Positions 36,290 through 45,386 of a DNA stretch of 64,000 nucleotides are shown here, one piece after another. The notes below the pieces were generated by a model that saw only the letters and a program-made list of their open reading frames with translations, was not told the DNA's origin and made no database searches. Every line of letters starts with the position of its first letter. Position 1 is the stretch's first letter. This DNA comes from Virgibacillus proomii (lineage in GTDB: Bacteria > Bacillota > Bacilli > Bacillales > Amphibacillaceae): assembly GCF_018916875.1 (NCBI RefSeq), contig NZ_JAHLNO010000018.1:118697-182696 (forward strand), in the 5' to 3' direction. The translations under genes were made by a program, and so were the position numbers.

Positions 36290-37564
36290 TTATAAATTTA
36301 AATTAAACAGCTTTCTCGGTCTTCCTTTTACGTAAGGCTTCTCTTCGCCGGCTATTTTAATAACCTTGCCTGATAACAGCTTATTAATAGTACGTTCGGC
36401 GCTACGCTTAGTCACTTTATAATATAAGGCGAAATCATGGGAGGAGAAAGGTTCGTTATTTCGTTTCGTAATAAACTGGATAAAGTTATAAGATAAATCA
36501 TTGTTTAAACGTGCTTTATGAATTAGTGCATGGTATAGTTTCGAAGTGTCAAAGGTTTTCGGAACACCAATTGGACCAATGATATCTTGGCACTGATTAA
36601 CAAGGTAGCACTTACTATCATTTGTCGCTTGAGCGGATTTTAATGCTAGTCGGGCATTTTTTTCTGCTTCATTGGCGTTTAAAGCTACACCAAATCCCAT
36701 GGCAACAGGAGTTTCTAGTTGTCGCTCAATAATGTGTAATAATGAAAAGTCACGATAATGCTGTTTTATTTTCTCTAAGACAGGGTTTGTGCCGAAAAGT
36801 ACAAGTTGTTTATTATGATTGGTAACAACCGTTGCATTCGTTTGCTGAACAAAATCGGCAATAAGCTGATGTAATGTATAGCAAGCTTCTTTGCCTGGTT
36901 GTTTTACTCCTTTCAATTCTAGGTACCCTATTACAACTTGAGCGGTGTTTTTTTGGTAATTGTATAATTGCCCGATTTTCCTTGCTTCATTAATTGCAGC
37001 TGTCAGATTTACTTTTGGGACTGACATACAACTAACGGGAATGTTTTTTTGTTTTAGCGTATGTTTTACCTCTTCTAAGGAGGTCAATACGAAGTCAATT
37101 TTTCCTTGCTCCCATAAACGCTGATGATAGTTTGTAACTTGGTGATAATTCATAAACATCGTTTCATCCATTTTTAAGATGTGAACTTCATTCTCTTGAA
37201 TGCCTAATTCAGACAGGACATTTTTAACCGGTCTGTCGTCGCAAGCATCGATGGAAAATCGCTTGTGTGCTTGCGTTTTTTCTGTTTGCAGCTGATGTAA
37301 TGCAGTTAATAACATGTATTCATCAAACGAAACATGAATACAGGGAAGTTTTTTTCGAATTAATTTCTTCTTGATAAATAAGTAAGGAAGCTGTTCCGTA
37401 AACAGGTATATATCGCATAGGTACGCTTTATCGATTAATAGTCTTATCTCTTCCATTTTAGAATACGAAAAAAAATTAAATTCCATATCCTTGTAACTAT
37501 GCAAAACTTTATCCGTGTGATTGACCATTGTTTTTCTGCCGAATATGGCCACTTTCATCCTCAT
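36290..37564 (-). CDS. Putative transcriptional regulator with GGDEF/GCH-III-like sensor region
   Basis: The 424-residue protein has no membrane segment. Residues about 230-330 (VIGYLELKGVKQPG, then VAMGFGVALNANEAEKNARLAL) resemble the palm-fold of archaeal-type GTP cyclohydrolase/GGDEF relatives, which occurs in some Firmicute regulators as a nucleotide sensor. The C-terminal 70 residues (FALYYKVTKRSAERTINKLL, then KGRPRKLFNL) look like a winged helix. It is divergent from a nitronate monooxygenase gene and may control it or the TRAP operon beyond. The ligand is unknown. ATG 37564 has AGGGG seven bases upstream. Confidence 0.65.
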   Translation of the reverse strand: MRMKVAIFGRKTMVNHTDKVLHSYKDMEFNFFSYSKMEEIRLLIDKAYLCDIYLFTEQLPYLFIKKKLIRKKLPCIHVSFDEYMLLTALHQLQTEKTQAHKRFSIDACDDRPVKNVLSELGIQENEVHILKMDETMFMNYHQVTNYHQRLWEQGKIDFVLTSLEEVKHTLKQKNIPVSCMSVPKVNLTAAINEARKIGQLYNYQKNTAQVVIGYLELKGVKQPGKEACYTLHQLIADFVQQTNATVVTNHNKQLVLFGTNPVLEKIKQHYRDFSLLHIIERQLETPVAMGFGVALNANEAEKNARLALKSAQATNDSKCYLVNQCQDIIGPIGVPKTFDTSKLYHALIHKARLNNDLSYNFIQFITKRNNEPFSSHDFALYYKVTKRSAERTINKLLSGKVIKIAGEEKPYVKGRPRKLFNLNL

Positions 37565-37623
37565 CCTATCGCCCCTATAAATTATATTTTTTAGTAATTG
37601 ATAACTTGATTAACAAGAAAACG

Positions 37624-37647
37624 CGCTAATGTGTTAAAGTATTAGCG
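37624..37647. promoter_or_regulatory. Dyad between divergent regulator and nitronate monooxygenase
   Basis: CGCTAAT-N10-ATTAGCG is a perfect 7-bp dyad in the 323-bp divergent gap. It is a candidate operator for the regulator encoded next to it. No experiment-linked motif is known to me. Confidence 0.45.
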
Positions 37648-37887
37648 TAATGTATACAAGTAAGAAAGTTGTAGTCCTATTAGATTAGCAATATGGTAGC
37701 CAATCTTCTGATAATTGTCAAGATTATATTTGAATATATCTTTTGTGTCTATTCTGTAATATCACCCTAATGAGAAAATAGTTTCTATATAAAAGCAGAT
37801 TTTTAAGAATTGGGGGAAAATGCTAATCTATTAAAGTTTTCATGGTATGATCAGATTATCTGGGAAAAAGAAGGAGGGGAAAATGGA

Positions 37888-38925
37888 ATGAACCGTTTTT
37901 TACAACTTACAAGTGTCAACTTACCAATTATTCAAGCAGGAATGGCTGGGGGGATTACTACGCCTGAATTAGTAGCAGCAGTGGCAAATGAAGGGGCATT
38001 GGGGACAATTGGGGCAGGTTATATGACCCCGGAGTCACTGCGAACAACTATTCGGCAAGTAAAGCAACGAACAAAAAAGCCATTTGCGGTGAATGTTTTT
38101 GCCACTAATCTACAGGCCTTTTCAGATGATGTCTCGGCCATGCAAGCGGAATTAAACAAATTCCGTGAAGAGTTAGGAATTACCAGTGGCATTGATCACG
38201 TACAGACAATTGACTATTTGCATAAAAATATGGAGGTTATTTTAGAAGAAAAAGTGCCAATGGTTAGTACTGCATTTGGACTGCTTTCAAAGGAGCATAT
38301 TCTAAAGCTGAAAGCAAATCAGGTGATTCTGATTGGCATGGCAACAAATGTTGAGGAAGCAAAACAGCTTGAAGCAGCAGGTTATGATATGATCGTTGCT
38401 CAGGGCTATGAAGCAGGCGGACATCGTGGAACTTTTGATATAAATAAATATCCGAACGGCTGTGATATAGGATTAATTTCCTTACTTGCTTCTGTAATCG
38501 AAGCAGTAGAGGCTCCTGTTATTGCTACCGGAGGAGTCTGTAGCAAAGAACAGCTAGAAGGCTTATTAGCGATGGGAGCAGAAGCAGTACAGCTTGGTAC
38601 ACGTTTTCTTGCAGCAAAGGAAGCAGGTACAGCTGATTCTTATAAGGCTGCATTAATCAAAGCAAATGATGAGGATACAGTGATTACTAAATATTTTTCC
38701 GGTCGTCCTGCAAGAGGAATCGTAAATACATTTATAAAAGAATTGGAACAAAAACAGGTACCAGCGATGCCATTTCCGATCCAGAATGATTTAACAAAGG
38801 ATATCCGAAAAGTAGCTCAACAACAAGCTAATCCACAATATCAATCATTATGGGCAGGGCAGCGGGTCGGTAGTATAACAAGAGAGGAAACAGTAAGCGA
38901 AATAATTCAATCATTAAGTAAATAA
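37888..38925 (+). CDS. Nitronate monooxygenase (2-nitropropane dioxygenase family, YrpB-like)
   Basis: This FMN TIM-barrel enzyme oxidises alkyl nitronates such as propionate-3-nitronate, a plant/fungal toxin. Its 345 residues show the N-terminal FMN-contact segment PIIQAGMAGGITTPELVAAV, VAQGYEAGGHRGTF with the catalytic-type histidine, and the phosphate site IATGGVCSKE..GAEAVQLGTRF. ATG 37888 lies eight bases after GGAGGGG; the upstream TTG at 37810 would add 26 unlikely residues. A strong terminator follows. The divergent regulator is a candidate controller. Confidence 0.92.
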   Translation: MNRFLQLTSVNLPIIQAGMAGGITTPELVAAVANEGALGTIGAGYMTPESLRTTIRQVKQRTKKPFAVNVFATNLQAFSDDVSAMQAELNKFREELGITSGIDHVQTIDYLHKNMEVILEEKVPMVSTAFGLLSKEHILKLKANQVILIGMATNVEEAKQLEAAGYDMIVAQGYEAGGHRGTFDINKYPNGCDIGLISLLASVIEAVEAPVIATGGVCSKEQLEGLLAMGAEAVQLGTRFLAAKEAGTADSYKAALIKANDEDTVITKYFSGRPARGIVNTFIKELEQKQVPAMPFPIQNDLTKDIRKVAQQQANPQYQSLWAGQRVGSITREETVSEIIQSLSK

Positions 38926-38936
38926 TAGATGACAGA

Positions 38937-38969
38937 AAACAGATTAGTTATGGGGAGCTAATCTGTTTT
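38937..38969 (+). terminator. Terminator after nitronate monooxygenase
   Basis: AAAACAGATTAG pairs with CTAATCTGTTTT around a 9-nt loop and is followed by TTCT. Confidence 0.8.
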
Positions 38970-39300
38970 TCTATTTATCCCACATGTAAGGTGCCGTAAG
39001 ACTCCCACTTTAAGAGCCTGAGTTGGTACAAAAGGGTCTAAGTGGGAGAAAACGGCACCTAAATGCCCGATTCGTTCGGGAGGCCTTTAGGTCATACCCT
39101 TGTGGTACTAACATTCAGTAGGAGATGGAAGAAAACTCCTACTGGATGAAGTTTCACTTGTTGATGAGGATCCTATATCCGTTTCTACATGGTTGGATAT
39201 CTTGTTTCTAAAATAGCTTCGTCTAGCGTATACGCTAGACCGGGATAGCAAATCTCAATTTTCTTCCCTGGATAAGTGTAGATGCCGTAAAGACCGCCGT
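38970..39300 (+). repeat. Mosaic intergenic repeat, best-preserved hairpin copy
   Basis: GGTGCCGT pairs with ACGGCACC and, inside it, CTCCCACTT with AAGTGGGAG, giving a long two-tier hairpin (about 38990-39060). Then come CCTAAATGCCCGATTCGTTC, GGGAGGCCTTTAGGTC, a second hairpin TTCAGTAGGAG..CTCCTACTGGAT and TGAAGTTTCACTT. A second partial unit starts with TATATCCGTTTCTACATGG near 39172. Confidence 0.7.
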
Positions 39301-39474
39301 TTCAAGAGCTATAAGGATCCTGAGAAGTTTAATTGGGAGGAAAAAGCATATCTAGCTTTTACGTATAAGTTACTTGATGAAAAAGGATTAAAGAAGTCCG
39401 AAACAGCGGAGTTTTCATCGGGTGAAATAATTGCATTTGGAAAAAACATTAGCTATCAGAAACGACTTAATTAA
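39301..39474 (+). pseudogene. C-terminal gene fragment of unknown origin
   Basis: This frame is open from inside the repeat to TAA 39472-39474. It reads KSYKDPEKFNWEEKAYLAF and then TYKLLDEKGLKKSETAEFSS. The composition looks like real protein, but there is no start or ribosome site, and the left end merges with the repeat module GCCGTAAAGACCGCC. It looks like the tail of a gene truncated by repeat insertion. I do not recognise the family. Confidence 0.4.
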
Positions 39475-39604
39475 AGAGAGTTTCTTTTAATTTGGTTAGT
39501 TGATCGCCATTGTTTAGTACATATTTCTAAATGAAACCTCCTAAATAATGTTGTTATCGCTTACGGTTGCTAATATTTAACCTATTTGTTCTGTTTCTAA
39601 TAGT

Positions 39605-39634
39605 TTGACAATAAAATACTAAACAGGGTAAAAT
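39605..39634 (+). promoter_or_regulatory. Promoter of the TAXI-TRAP binding protein
   Basis: -35 TTGACA (39605-39610), 18-bp spacer, -10 TAAAAT (39629-39634). Transcription would start about 30 bp before the ATG, after which AAAGGGGGAG is the ribosome site. Confidence 0.65.
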
Positions 39635-39671
39635 ATATTCGATATTATGCTTTAAAAGGGGGAGAATTTTT

Positions 39672-40685
39672 ATGAAACAGAAGAAATGGCTATTGTTGAT
39701 ATCAATTCTATTTGGATTTACATTATTTTTAACTGCCTGTGGTGGAAATGATGAGGGAGAAAAAGCTAATGCAAATAATAAAGAAGACGGTGAAGAAACA
39801 GCTGAAAAACCGGAATTCTTAAGCATGTTGACGGGTGGTACAAGTGGCACCTATTACCCACTGGGTGGTGAGATGGCCAACATTATTAGTGAAGAAACAG
39901 GTATTCAAACAGATGCACAATCATCCAATGCTTCTGCGGACAATGTTGTTGCCCTAAGGGATGGGGATGCACAAATAGCATTTGTACAAACAGACGTCAT
40001 GTCGAATGCTGTTGAAGGTATTAATACATTTGAAGGTGATCCTGTTGATAATGTTGTAGCATTAGGTTCGCTTTATCCAGAAACCATTCAAATTGTTACA
40101 ACAAAGGATTCTGGCATTAATTCTGTGAAAGATTTAGCTGGAAAATCCGTTTCAGTAGGAGCCCCTGGTTCTGGAACGTATGTCAATGCTGAACAAATTC
40201 TAGAAATTCACGATATGTCTATGGCCGACATTAAAGCACAAAACCTTGATTTTGGTGAATCCACTGGTGGTATCCAAGACGGAAACATTGATGCAGCATT
40301 TATTACTGCAGGGACACCAACTGGAGCAGTCGAAGGATTAGCAGCACAAGTAGATGTTAGCATTGTGCCAATTGAACAGGATAAAGTGGACGCCTTAATA
40401 GAAAAGTATCCATATTATGCGAGTGATACAGTAAAAGCAGGAACGTATGATATGAAGAAGGACGTACCGACAGTGGCCGTTTTAGCCATGTTAGCTGTTA
40501 CAACAGACCTTTCGGAAGATGTTGTTTATGATATTACGAAAGCAATATATGATAATACAGATAAAATTTCCCATGATAAAAGTGAGTATATAACGAAGGA
40601 ATCTGCCCTCGAGGGTATCGGGGTTGACTTACATCCAGGTGCTAAAAAATACTTTGATGAAGAAGGAATATCTTCAGCGGAGTAA
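39672..40685 (+). CDS. TAXI-family TRAP transporter solute-binding lipoprotein
   Basis: The protein captures a solute outside the membrane for a TRAP permease. A lipoprotein signal ends LTAC (C23) before an acidic low-complexity linker (GGNDEGEKANANNKED). The TAXI domain begins with the hallmark MLTGGTSGTYYPLGGEMANI, followed by DAQIAFVQTDVM, VSVGAPGSGTYVNAEQIL and DAAFITAGTPTGAV. Length 337 is normal. TAXI ligands in bacteria are often dicarboxylates or glutamate-like, but none can be assigned here. The membrane genes of the system lie 790 bp downstream, beyond a terminator and a repeat. Confidence 0.95.
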   Translation: MKQKKWLLLISILFGFTLFLTACGGNDEGEKANANNKEDGEETAEKPEFLSMLTGGTSGTYYPLGGEMANIISEETGIQTDAQSSNASADNVVALRDGDAQIAFVQTDVMSNAVEGINTFEGDPVDNVVALGSLYPETIQIVTTKDSGINSVKDLAGKSVSVGAPGSGTYVNAEQILEIHDMSMADIKAQNLDFGESTGGIQDGNIDAAFITAGTPTGAVEGLAAQVDVSIVPIEQDKVDALIEKYPYYASDTVKAGTYDMKKDVPTVAVLAMLAVTTDLSEDVVYDITKAIYDNTDKISHDKSEYITKESALEGIGVDLHPGAKKYFDEEGISSAE

Positions 40686-40697
40686 TGTTATTTCGTG

Positions 40698-40743
40698 GCC
40701 GGCTGTAAATCTATAATGAGCAATTTGCTGCCGGCTCTTTTGT
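40698..40743 (+). terminator. Terminator after the TAXI binding protein gene
   Basis: GCCGGC (40698-40703) pairs with GCCGGC (40730-40735), extended by AAAT/ATTT, then TCTTTTGTGTTT. It separates the highly needed binding protein from the permease genes. Confidence 0.65.
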
Positions 40744-40849
40744 GTTTAACTCGAACGGAATTTCAAGTCTAGGGAAATTACATCCTATCCATGCTTTAAG
40801 TTCGTGTTCAAAAAGGGATAAAAAGCTTAGGATCAGAAACGTCCTTGAA

Positions 40850-41260
40850 AAAAAGCAATGTATTTCTGTCAACGTTTTCATTATTGTCTAGAAACAATAT
40901 CCGTTTTAGCATAATGGATATTGTTTTTTGCAACTAGCTTCTTCTAGTGTGTGCGCTCAAGCTGTAATAAACTTCCTACTTCCTACGATAGTGTCAGCAT
41001 TGTAACAGGATAAGGGAAGCTCCGTATTAGTACATCCCATATAGAAAAAGTGTCCTTCTTTTTCAAGGAGAACAAAAGCTAGAAGCGGACGGTTAGCGAT
41101 GTACAAACTGGAGAACTTCTTACGAGAAAGAAAACATGCCTCTAAAACAGGGGGTATGCCGACGGTGGGCGGCAAGCCCGCTTTTCGTCGGCCTTCCTTT
41201 TAGATTCGAATCAATGTTAACTCACGTCTATGCATCAAAGTTTGAAGCGAAGCAGTTTCG
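40850..41260. repeat. Mosaic intergenic repeat, partly inverted
   Basis: Starts with CAATATCCGTTTTAGCATAATGG, TAGCTTCTTCTAGTG, CTTCCTACTTCCTACGATAG, then a degenerate 60-bp unit (41005-41070). The distal half is inverted: AACAAAAGCTAGAAGC, TACAAACTGGAGA, CATGCCTCTAAAACAGGGG, CCGACG..GGCGGCAAGCCCGC. No gene is supported between 40686 and 41475; the minus frame 40957-41175 is repeat. Confidence 0.65.
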
Positions 41261-41475
41261 AATGTATTTAAATACACGAGATAGCGAAGAAATAGGTTAG
41301 TATAGAAAACCTAGCTGCTGGCGATCCTCTGGTTGCGCTTTTATTTTTAATTTTAAAATTTATACTCGCATCATTTTAACGTTAGCAGTAATGTTTTATA
41401 CATTCTAATGACGAGGAATTTCGACATATCTTTTGACCATCCTCTTTAATCTGTTAAATCTAAGGTGAGATGAAT

Positions 41476-42012
41476 ATGAAGGGCATATACAGAAAAAAAT
41501 ATCTTCTCATCACTATTTTTCTCCTTTGCATAATCGGATGGATAGTGCTATTTGTACCTTTTCGTTCAGCATTAATATTCTATCAAGAGAATACAGAGCA
41601 GGTTGCTGCATTTTTGCCAATTAAAGAAGGCGAAGAATTTCAATTAATTTTCAAACATTCTATTCATTTAAAAGATGTGACGGAAAAATATGTTGTTAAT
41701 GAACAACAATCAATTCGGCAAACGGAAATCATTTTTGAAGAATTTGGGATCGGTATGCCTGCTAATGCACAAGATGGAGAAGAGTTCTCCTATGAGAATG
41801 GGAAGTACCATATTAAAAATTTGAACAATCAATTTCAACAAATTAAATTACGAAATGGGAAAGTTGTTTCTGAAAATCGTTTAGTATGGGGAGAACATGC
41901 GGAAAATCAGATTTACTTAAATGAATTTTTTAAGCCTGGTGATTGGTTTACGTTGAAGATTGAGAACCTAACGTTATGGCAATTCTTGAAAGGAATGAGG
42001 ATACATGAATGA
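41476..42012 (+). CDS. DUF1850 protein, TAXI-TRAP accessory
   Basis: The 178-residue protein has one N-terminal membrane segment (YLLITIFLLCIIGWIVLFVP) and an extracytoplasmic domain with FKHSIHLKDVTEKYVV and EFFKPGDWFTLKIENL. DUF1850 genes are characteristically placed between TAXI binding protein and fused TRAP permease genes, as here. The role is unknown, probably assembly or docking. ATG 41476 has GGTGAG six bases upstream; ATG 41470 is closer to that site. It overlaps the permease gene by 8 bp. Confidence 0.85.
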   Translation: MKGIYRKKYLLITIFLLCIIGWIVLFVPFRSALIFYQENTEQVAAFLPIKEGEEFQLIFKHSIHLKDVTEKYVVNEQQSIRQTEIIFEEFGIGMPANAQDGEEFSYENGKYHIKNLNNQFQQIKLRNGKVVSENRLVWGEHAENQIYLNEFFKPGDWFTLKIENLTLWQFLKGMRIHE

Positions 42013-44011
42013 TGCAAAAGATGCGGTTACAAGACAAGAGCAAGAAGAGTTGCTGCAGAAGTATGATGCAGAATCTAACACGCGAAAGTTAGCCGGTGCA
42101 GCTGCTGCCATCGTGTTTATAGGTCTACTATCCTTCTCTATTTTTCAATTATATACGGGTGCATTTGGACAAAAGACAGCTTATATTCAGAGAACTATAC
42201 ACTTAGGGTTTGCTCTATCATTAATTTTTCTGTTATTTCCCGCTAGAAAAAAACAAGGGATAAAGCATAAAGTGGCGTGGTATGACTATATTCTAGTAAT
42301 TTTATCGATCATCGTATGTGGATACTGGCCACTATATTATGATACTATTGTTCAGCAGGTTGGCGGTATCTCCCAAGTACAAATGGTTATTGGGGGATTA
42401 GCGATAATATTGGTCATAGAGGCAACAAGGCGCGCTGTCGGTTTACCAATAACAGTAATTGCAGCTCTATTTTTAATTTATGCTTTCTTTGGTAGACAAA
42501 TGCCTGGCATGCTTGCGCATAGAGGATTAAGCTTAGAGCAGCTTATCAATTCCATGTTTTTTACAACGGAAGGTATCTTAGGCACACCTTTGCAAGTTTC
42601 CTCTACCTATATTTTCCTCTTTCTATTATTTGGTGCATTTCTTGTCCAAACGGGCGTCGGAAATTATTTTAATGATTTGGCTATTTCCCTTGCTGGACGG
42701 CGAACTGGTGGACCAGCAAAGGTTGCGATTTTTTCCAGTGCATTAAATGGAACCATTTCTGGAAGTTCTGTTGCCAATACGGTTACAACTGGCTCGTATA
42801 CGATACCAATGATGAAGCGATTAGGGTATAAACCAAATTTTGCGGGTGCAGTTGAAGCAGCTTCGTCAACCGGTGGTCAAATTATGCCACCGATAATGGG
42901 GGCTGCTGCTTTTTTGATGATTGAGTTTGCGGGTGTAGGATATTGGGAGATTGCTAAAGCGGCTTTAATTCCAGCTATTTTATATTTTTCAGGGATTTGG
43001 ATCATGACACATTTAGAAGCGAAACGCCTCGGGCTTTACGGTTTACCCAAGGAACAAATTCCACCAAAAAAGGAAGTTTTAAAGAAGATTCATTTACTTT
43101 TGCCTATTATAGCGATTGTTTGGTTGTTATTTGAAGGATTTAGCATTGAACGAACAGCATTATATGGTATTGGGATAACGATTTTAGTGAGTCTGTTTAG
43201 AAAAGATACCAGGATTACGCCGAAAAAGTTTATTATGGCATTGACCTCAGGAGCGAGAACTGCTTTAGGCGTCGCTGCAGCAACAGCATGTGCGGGAATT
43301 ATTGTAGGTGTAGTAACGAAAACCGGTCTTGGATTAAAAATAGGAAATAGTTTAGTAAGCATGGCAGAAGCTATTACAACCTCTGCAGAAATACAATTAC
43401 TATTAACTCTGTTTTTTACAATGATTACTTCCATTGTTTTAGGAATGGGTTCACCGACAACAGCAAATTATATTATTACCTCGACGATAGCTTTACCAGC
43501 TATTTTAGCGCTAAACAATCAACTTGAGGTCGCAATTCCGGTTTTAGCGGGGCATATGTTTGTATTTTATTTTGGAATTGTTGCAGATATTACGCCTCCA
43601 GTTGCGTTGGCTGCTTTTGCAGCGACAGGAATTTCCGGCGGGGAACCAATTCGTACTGGGGCAAATGCTGCCAAACTGGCAATTGCGGCCTTTATCATCC
43701 CATACATGTTTATATTACAACCGCAGCTATTGATGATTGATGCAACGATTCTAGAGGTTACTTGGATTTTGATTACGGCAATTACTGGGATGATTGCTAT
43801 TGGTGCTGGGTTAATTGGTTTTTGGTATATAAAGCTTCATTGGTTAGCTCGTTTGCTAGCAATAGCAGTTGGTTTATTATTAATCTATCCGGAAGGTAAT
43901 ACGGATCTTTTTGGTCTTGTGGCATTTATTATTATGATCGCTGGGCAATTCTATCTGAAGCGGTCAAAAGGTTCGGATGAAGAAGAAATACAAAAAACAG
44001 CCAGTGGTTAA
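42005..44011 (+). CDS. TRAP transporter fused permease, TAXI type (DctQM fusion)
   Basis: The 668-residue membrane protein couples sodium or proton flow to uptake of the solute delivered by the TAXI lipoprotein. An N-terminal four-segment DctQ-like part (to about 160) is fused to a DctM-like part. TRAP large-subunit features include FSSALNGTISGSSVANTVTTG, EAASSTGGQIMPPIMGAAAF, GMGSPTTANYII and ADITPPVALAAFAATGISGG. Overlap with the DUF1850 gene indicates translational coupling. A terminator lies at 44072-44094. Confidence 0.95.
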   Translation: MNDAKDAVTRQEQEELLQKYDAESNTRKLAGAAAAIVFIGLLSFSIFQLYTGAFGQKTAYIQRTIHLGFALSLIFLLFPARKKQGIKHKVAWYDYILVILSIIVCGYWPLYYDTIVQQVGGISQVQMVIGGLAIILVIEATRRAVGLPITVIAALFLIYAFFGRQMPGMLAHRGLSLEQLINSMFFTTEGILGTPLQVSSTYIFLFLLFGAFLVQTGVGNYFNDLAISLAGRRTGGPAKVAIFSSALNGTISGSSVANTVTTGSYTIPMMKRLGYKPNFAGAVEAASSTGGQIMPPIMGAAAFLMIEFAGVGYWEIAKAALIPAILYFSGIWIMTHLEAKRLGLYGLPKEQIPPKKEVLKKIHLLLPIIAIVWLLFEGFSIERTALYGIGITILVSLFRKDTRITPKKFIMALTSGARTALGVAAATACAGIIVGVVTKTGLGLKIGNSLVSMAEAITTSAEIQLLLTLFFTMITSIVLGMGSPTTANYIITSTIALPAILALNNQLEVAIPVLAGHMFVFYFGIVADITPPVALAAFAATGISGGEPIRTGANAAKLAIAAFIIPYMFILQPQLLMIDATILEVTWILITAITGMIAIGAGLIGFWYIKLHWLARLLAIAVGLLLIYPEGNTDLFGLVAFIIMIAGQFYLKRSKGSDEEEIQKTASG

Positions 44012-44071
44012 TGGAGTAACCACATCACGTTTATAAAAAACAAATATTATGAATAGATAGTACTCTTGGAA

Positions 44072-44098
44072 GGTGATCAAATAAACTGATCACCCTTA
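44072..44098 (+). terminator. Terminator after the TRAP permease
   Basis: GGTGATCA-aataaac-TGATCACC followed by CTTATTTTAT. Confidence 0.75.
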
Positions 44099-44219
44099 TT
44101 TTATACTTAAATAAAGTAAATTATAGAATTTTTCCATTTTATTTCTAAGTGCATTTGCAGCTTGTTTCAGCCAGAGTAGGAAGATAATCTAGTTTTTTAG
44201 GGGAATGGAGGCATTATGA

Positions 44220-45386
44220 ATGAAAAAAGTAGATTTAAAGGTAAAGCCAAGATTAATCCTTCATTTAAACAATTTAGATGAAAACTGTAAAAAAATAGCG
44301 GGAAATGCAAATGGTAAAACAATCCGACTCGCGACGAAATCCATTCGGTCTATCCCTGTACTAAGGCGCATTTTGGCATCAAGTCCTGTTTTTCAAGGAT
44401 TAATGTGCTATTGCTCCCAAGAAGCATTATTTTTACATAAGCAGGGATTTAATGACATTTTGATAGGGTATCCGTCACTAGATAAAGAAGCTATAATAAA
44501 TATTGCTCGAGCGAATAAGAATGGCGCTAAAATAATTTATATGGTTGATCACATACAGCAATTAGAGGCACTGCAATCCATTGCTAAAGAACACGACGGG
44601 CTTATTTATACATGTTTGGATATAGACATGAGTGTAAAAATTGCTGGTTTCCATTTTGGTGTTCGTCGTTCCCCTCTAAAGCATGTAGAAGAGGTATTAA
44701 CACTTGCTGCATATGTAAAAAAACAATCTCATTTACGGATGTTAGGGGTCATGGGTTATGAAGCTCAAATAGCAGGTGTCCCTGATCAATTGCCACAAAA
44801 AATAGGTGTAAATAAGGTTGTCCAATTGTTAAAGAAAAGATCTCTTTCGATCGTGAAGAAGCGACGTTATGATATCGTCCAAGCTTTAACAGCGGCTGGA
44901 TATTCATTAGAACTCGTCAATGGCGGGGGGACTGGGAGTTTACAGACCACTGCCAAAGAAGATGTTATTACGGAAATTACGGTAGGTTCTGGATTTTATG
45001 CACCAATCTTATTTGATTACTTTCAAGAACGAATTGAAACCAATGCCTCCCTTTTCTTTACCTTACCAATTGTCCGCAAGCCCGCAGAAAATATTTATAC
45101 CTGTTTAGGTGGTGGATATATAGCCTCTGGCAGTGCAGGTAACAGTAAGCTTCCGCAGCCAGTTTATCCCAAAGGGAGTAAACTGATTCCGGTTGAAGGG
45201 GCAGGAGAAGTTCAAACCCCTGTATATATTCGAAGTCGACATATAAAAATAGGAGATATTATTGTTTTTCGAGCAGCAAAAGCAGGGGAGATTTGTGAAC
45301 GATTTACGGAAATAGTTTGTGTTTCAAATGGAAAGATCGTTGATTATTACCCAACATATCGAGGAGAAGGGGAGTGTTTCTTTTGA
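44220..45386 (+). CDS. Amino acid deaminase/aldolase, PLP alanine-racemase fold
   Basis: The 388-residue protein has the N-terminal PLP barrel of the D-threonine aldolase/D-serine dehydratase group. The likely Schiff-base lysine is in IRLATKSIRS (about residue 40), followed by FNDILIGYPSLD, CLDIDMSVKIAGFHFGVR and NGGGTGSL. The C-terminal part PVYIRSRHIKIGDIIVFRAAKAGE is the metal-binding beta domain of that group. The substrate is unknown. ATG 44220 lies eight bases after GGAGG. Its stop overlaps the start of an aldonolactone-oxidase gene. I believe this pairing recurs in other genomes, pointing to one pathway. Confidence 0.82.
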   Translation: MKKVDLKVKPRLILHLNNLDENCKKIAGNANGKTIRLATKSIRSIPVLRRILASSPVFQGLMCYCSQEALFLHKQGFNDILIGYPSLDKEAIINIARANKNGAKIIYMVDHIQQLEALQSIAKEHDGLIYTCLDIDMSVKIAGFHFGVRRSPLKHVEEVLTLAAYVKKQSHLRMLGVMGYEAQIAGVPDQLPQKIGVNKVVQLLKKRSLSIVKKRRYDIVQALTAAGYSLELVNGGGTGSLQTTAKEDVITEITVGSGFYAPILFDYFQERIETNASLFFTLPIVRKPAENIYTCLGGGYIASGSAGNSKLPQPVYPKGSKLIPVEGAGEVQTPVYIRSRHIKIGDIIVFRAAKAGEICERFTEIVCVSNGKIVDYYPTYRGEGECFF

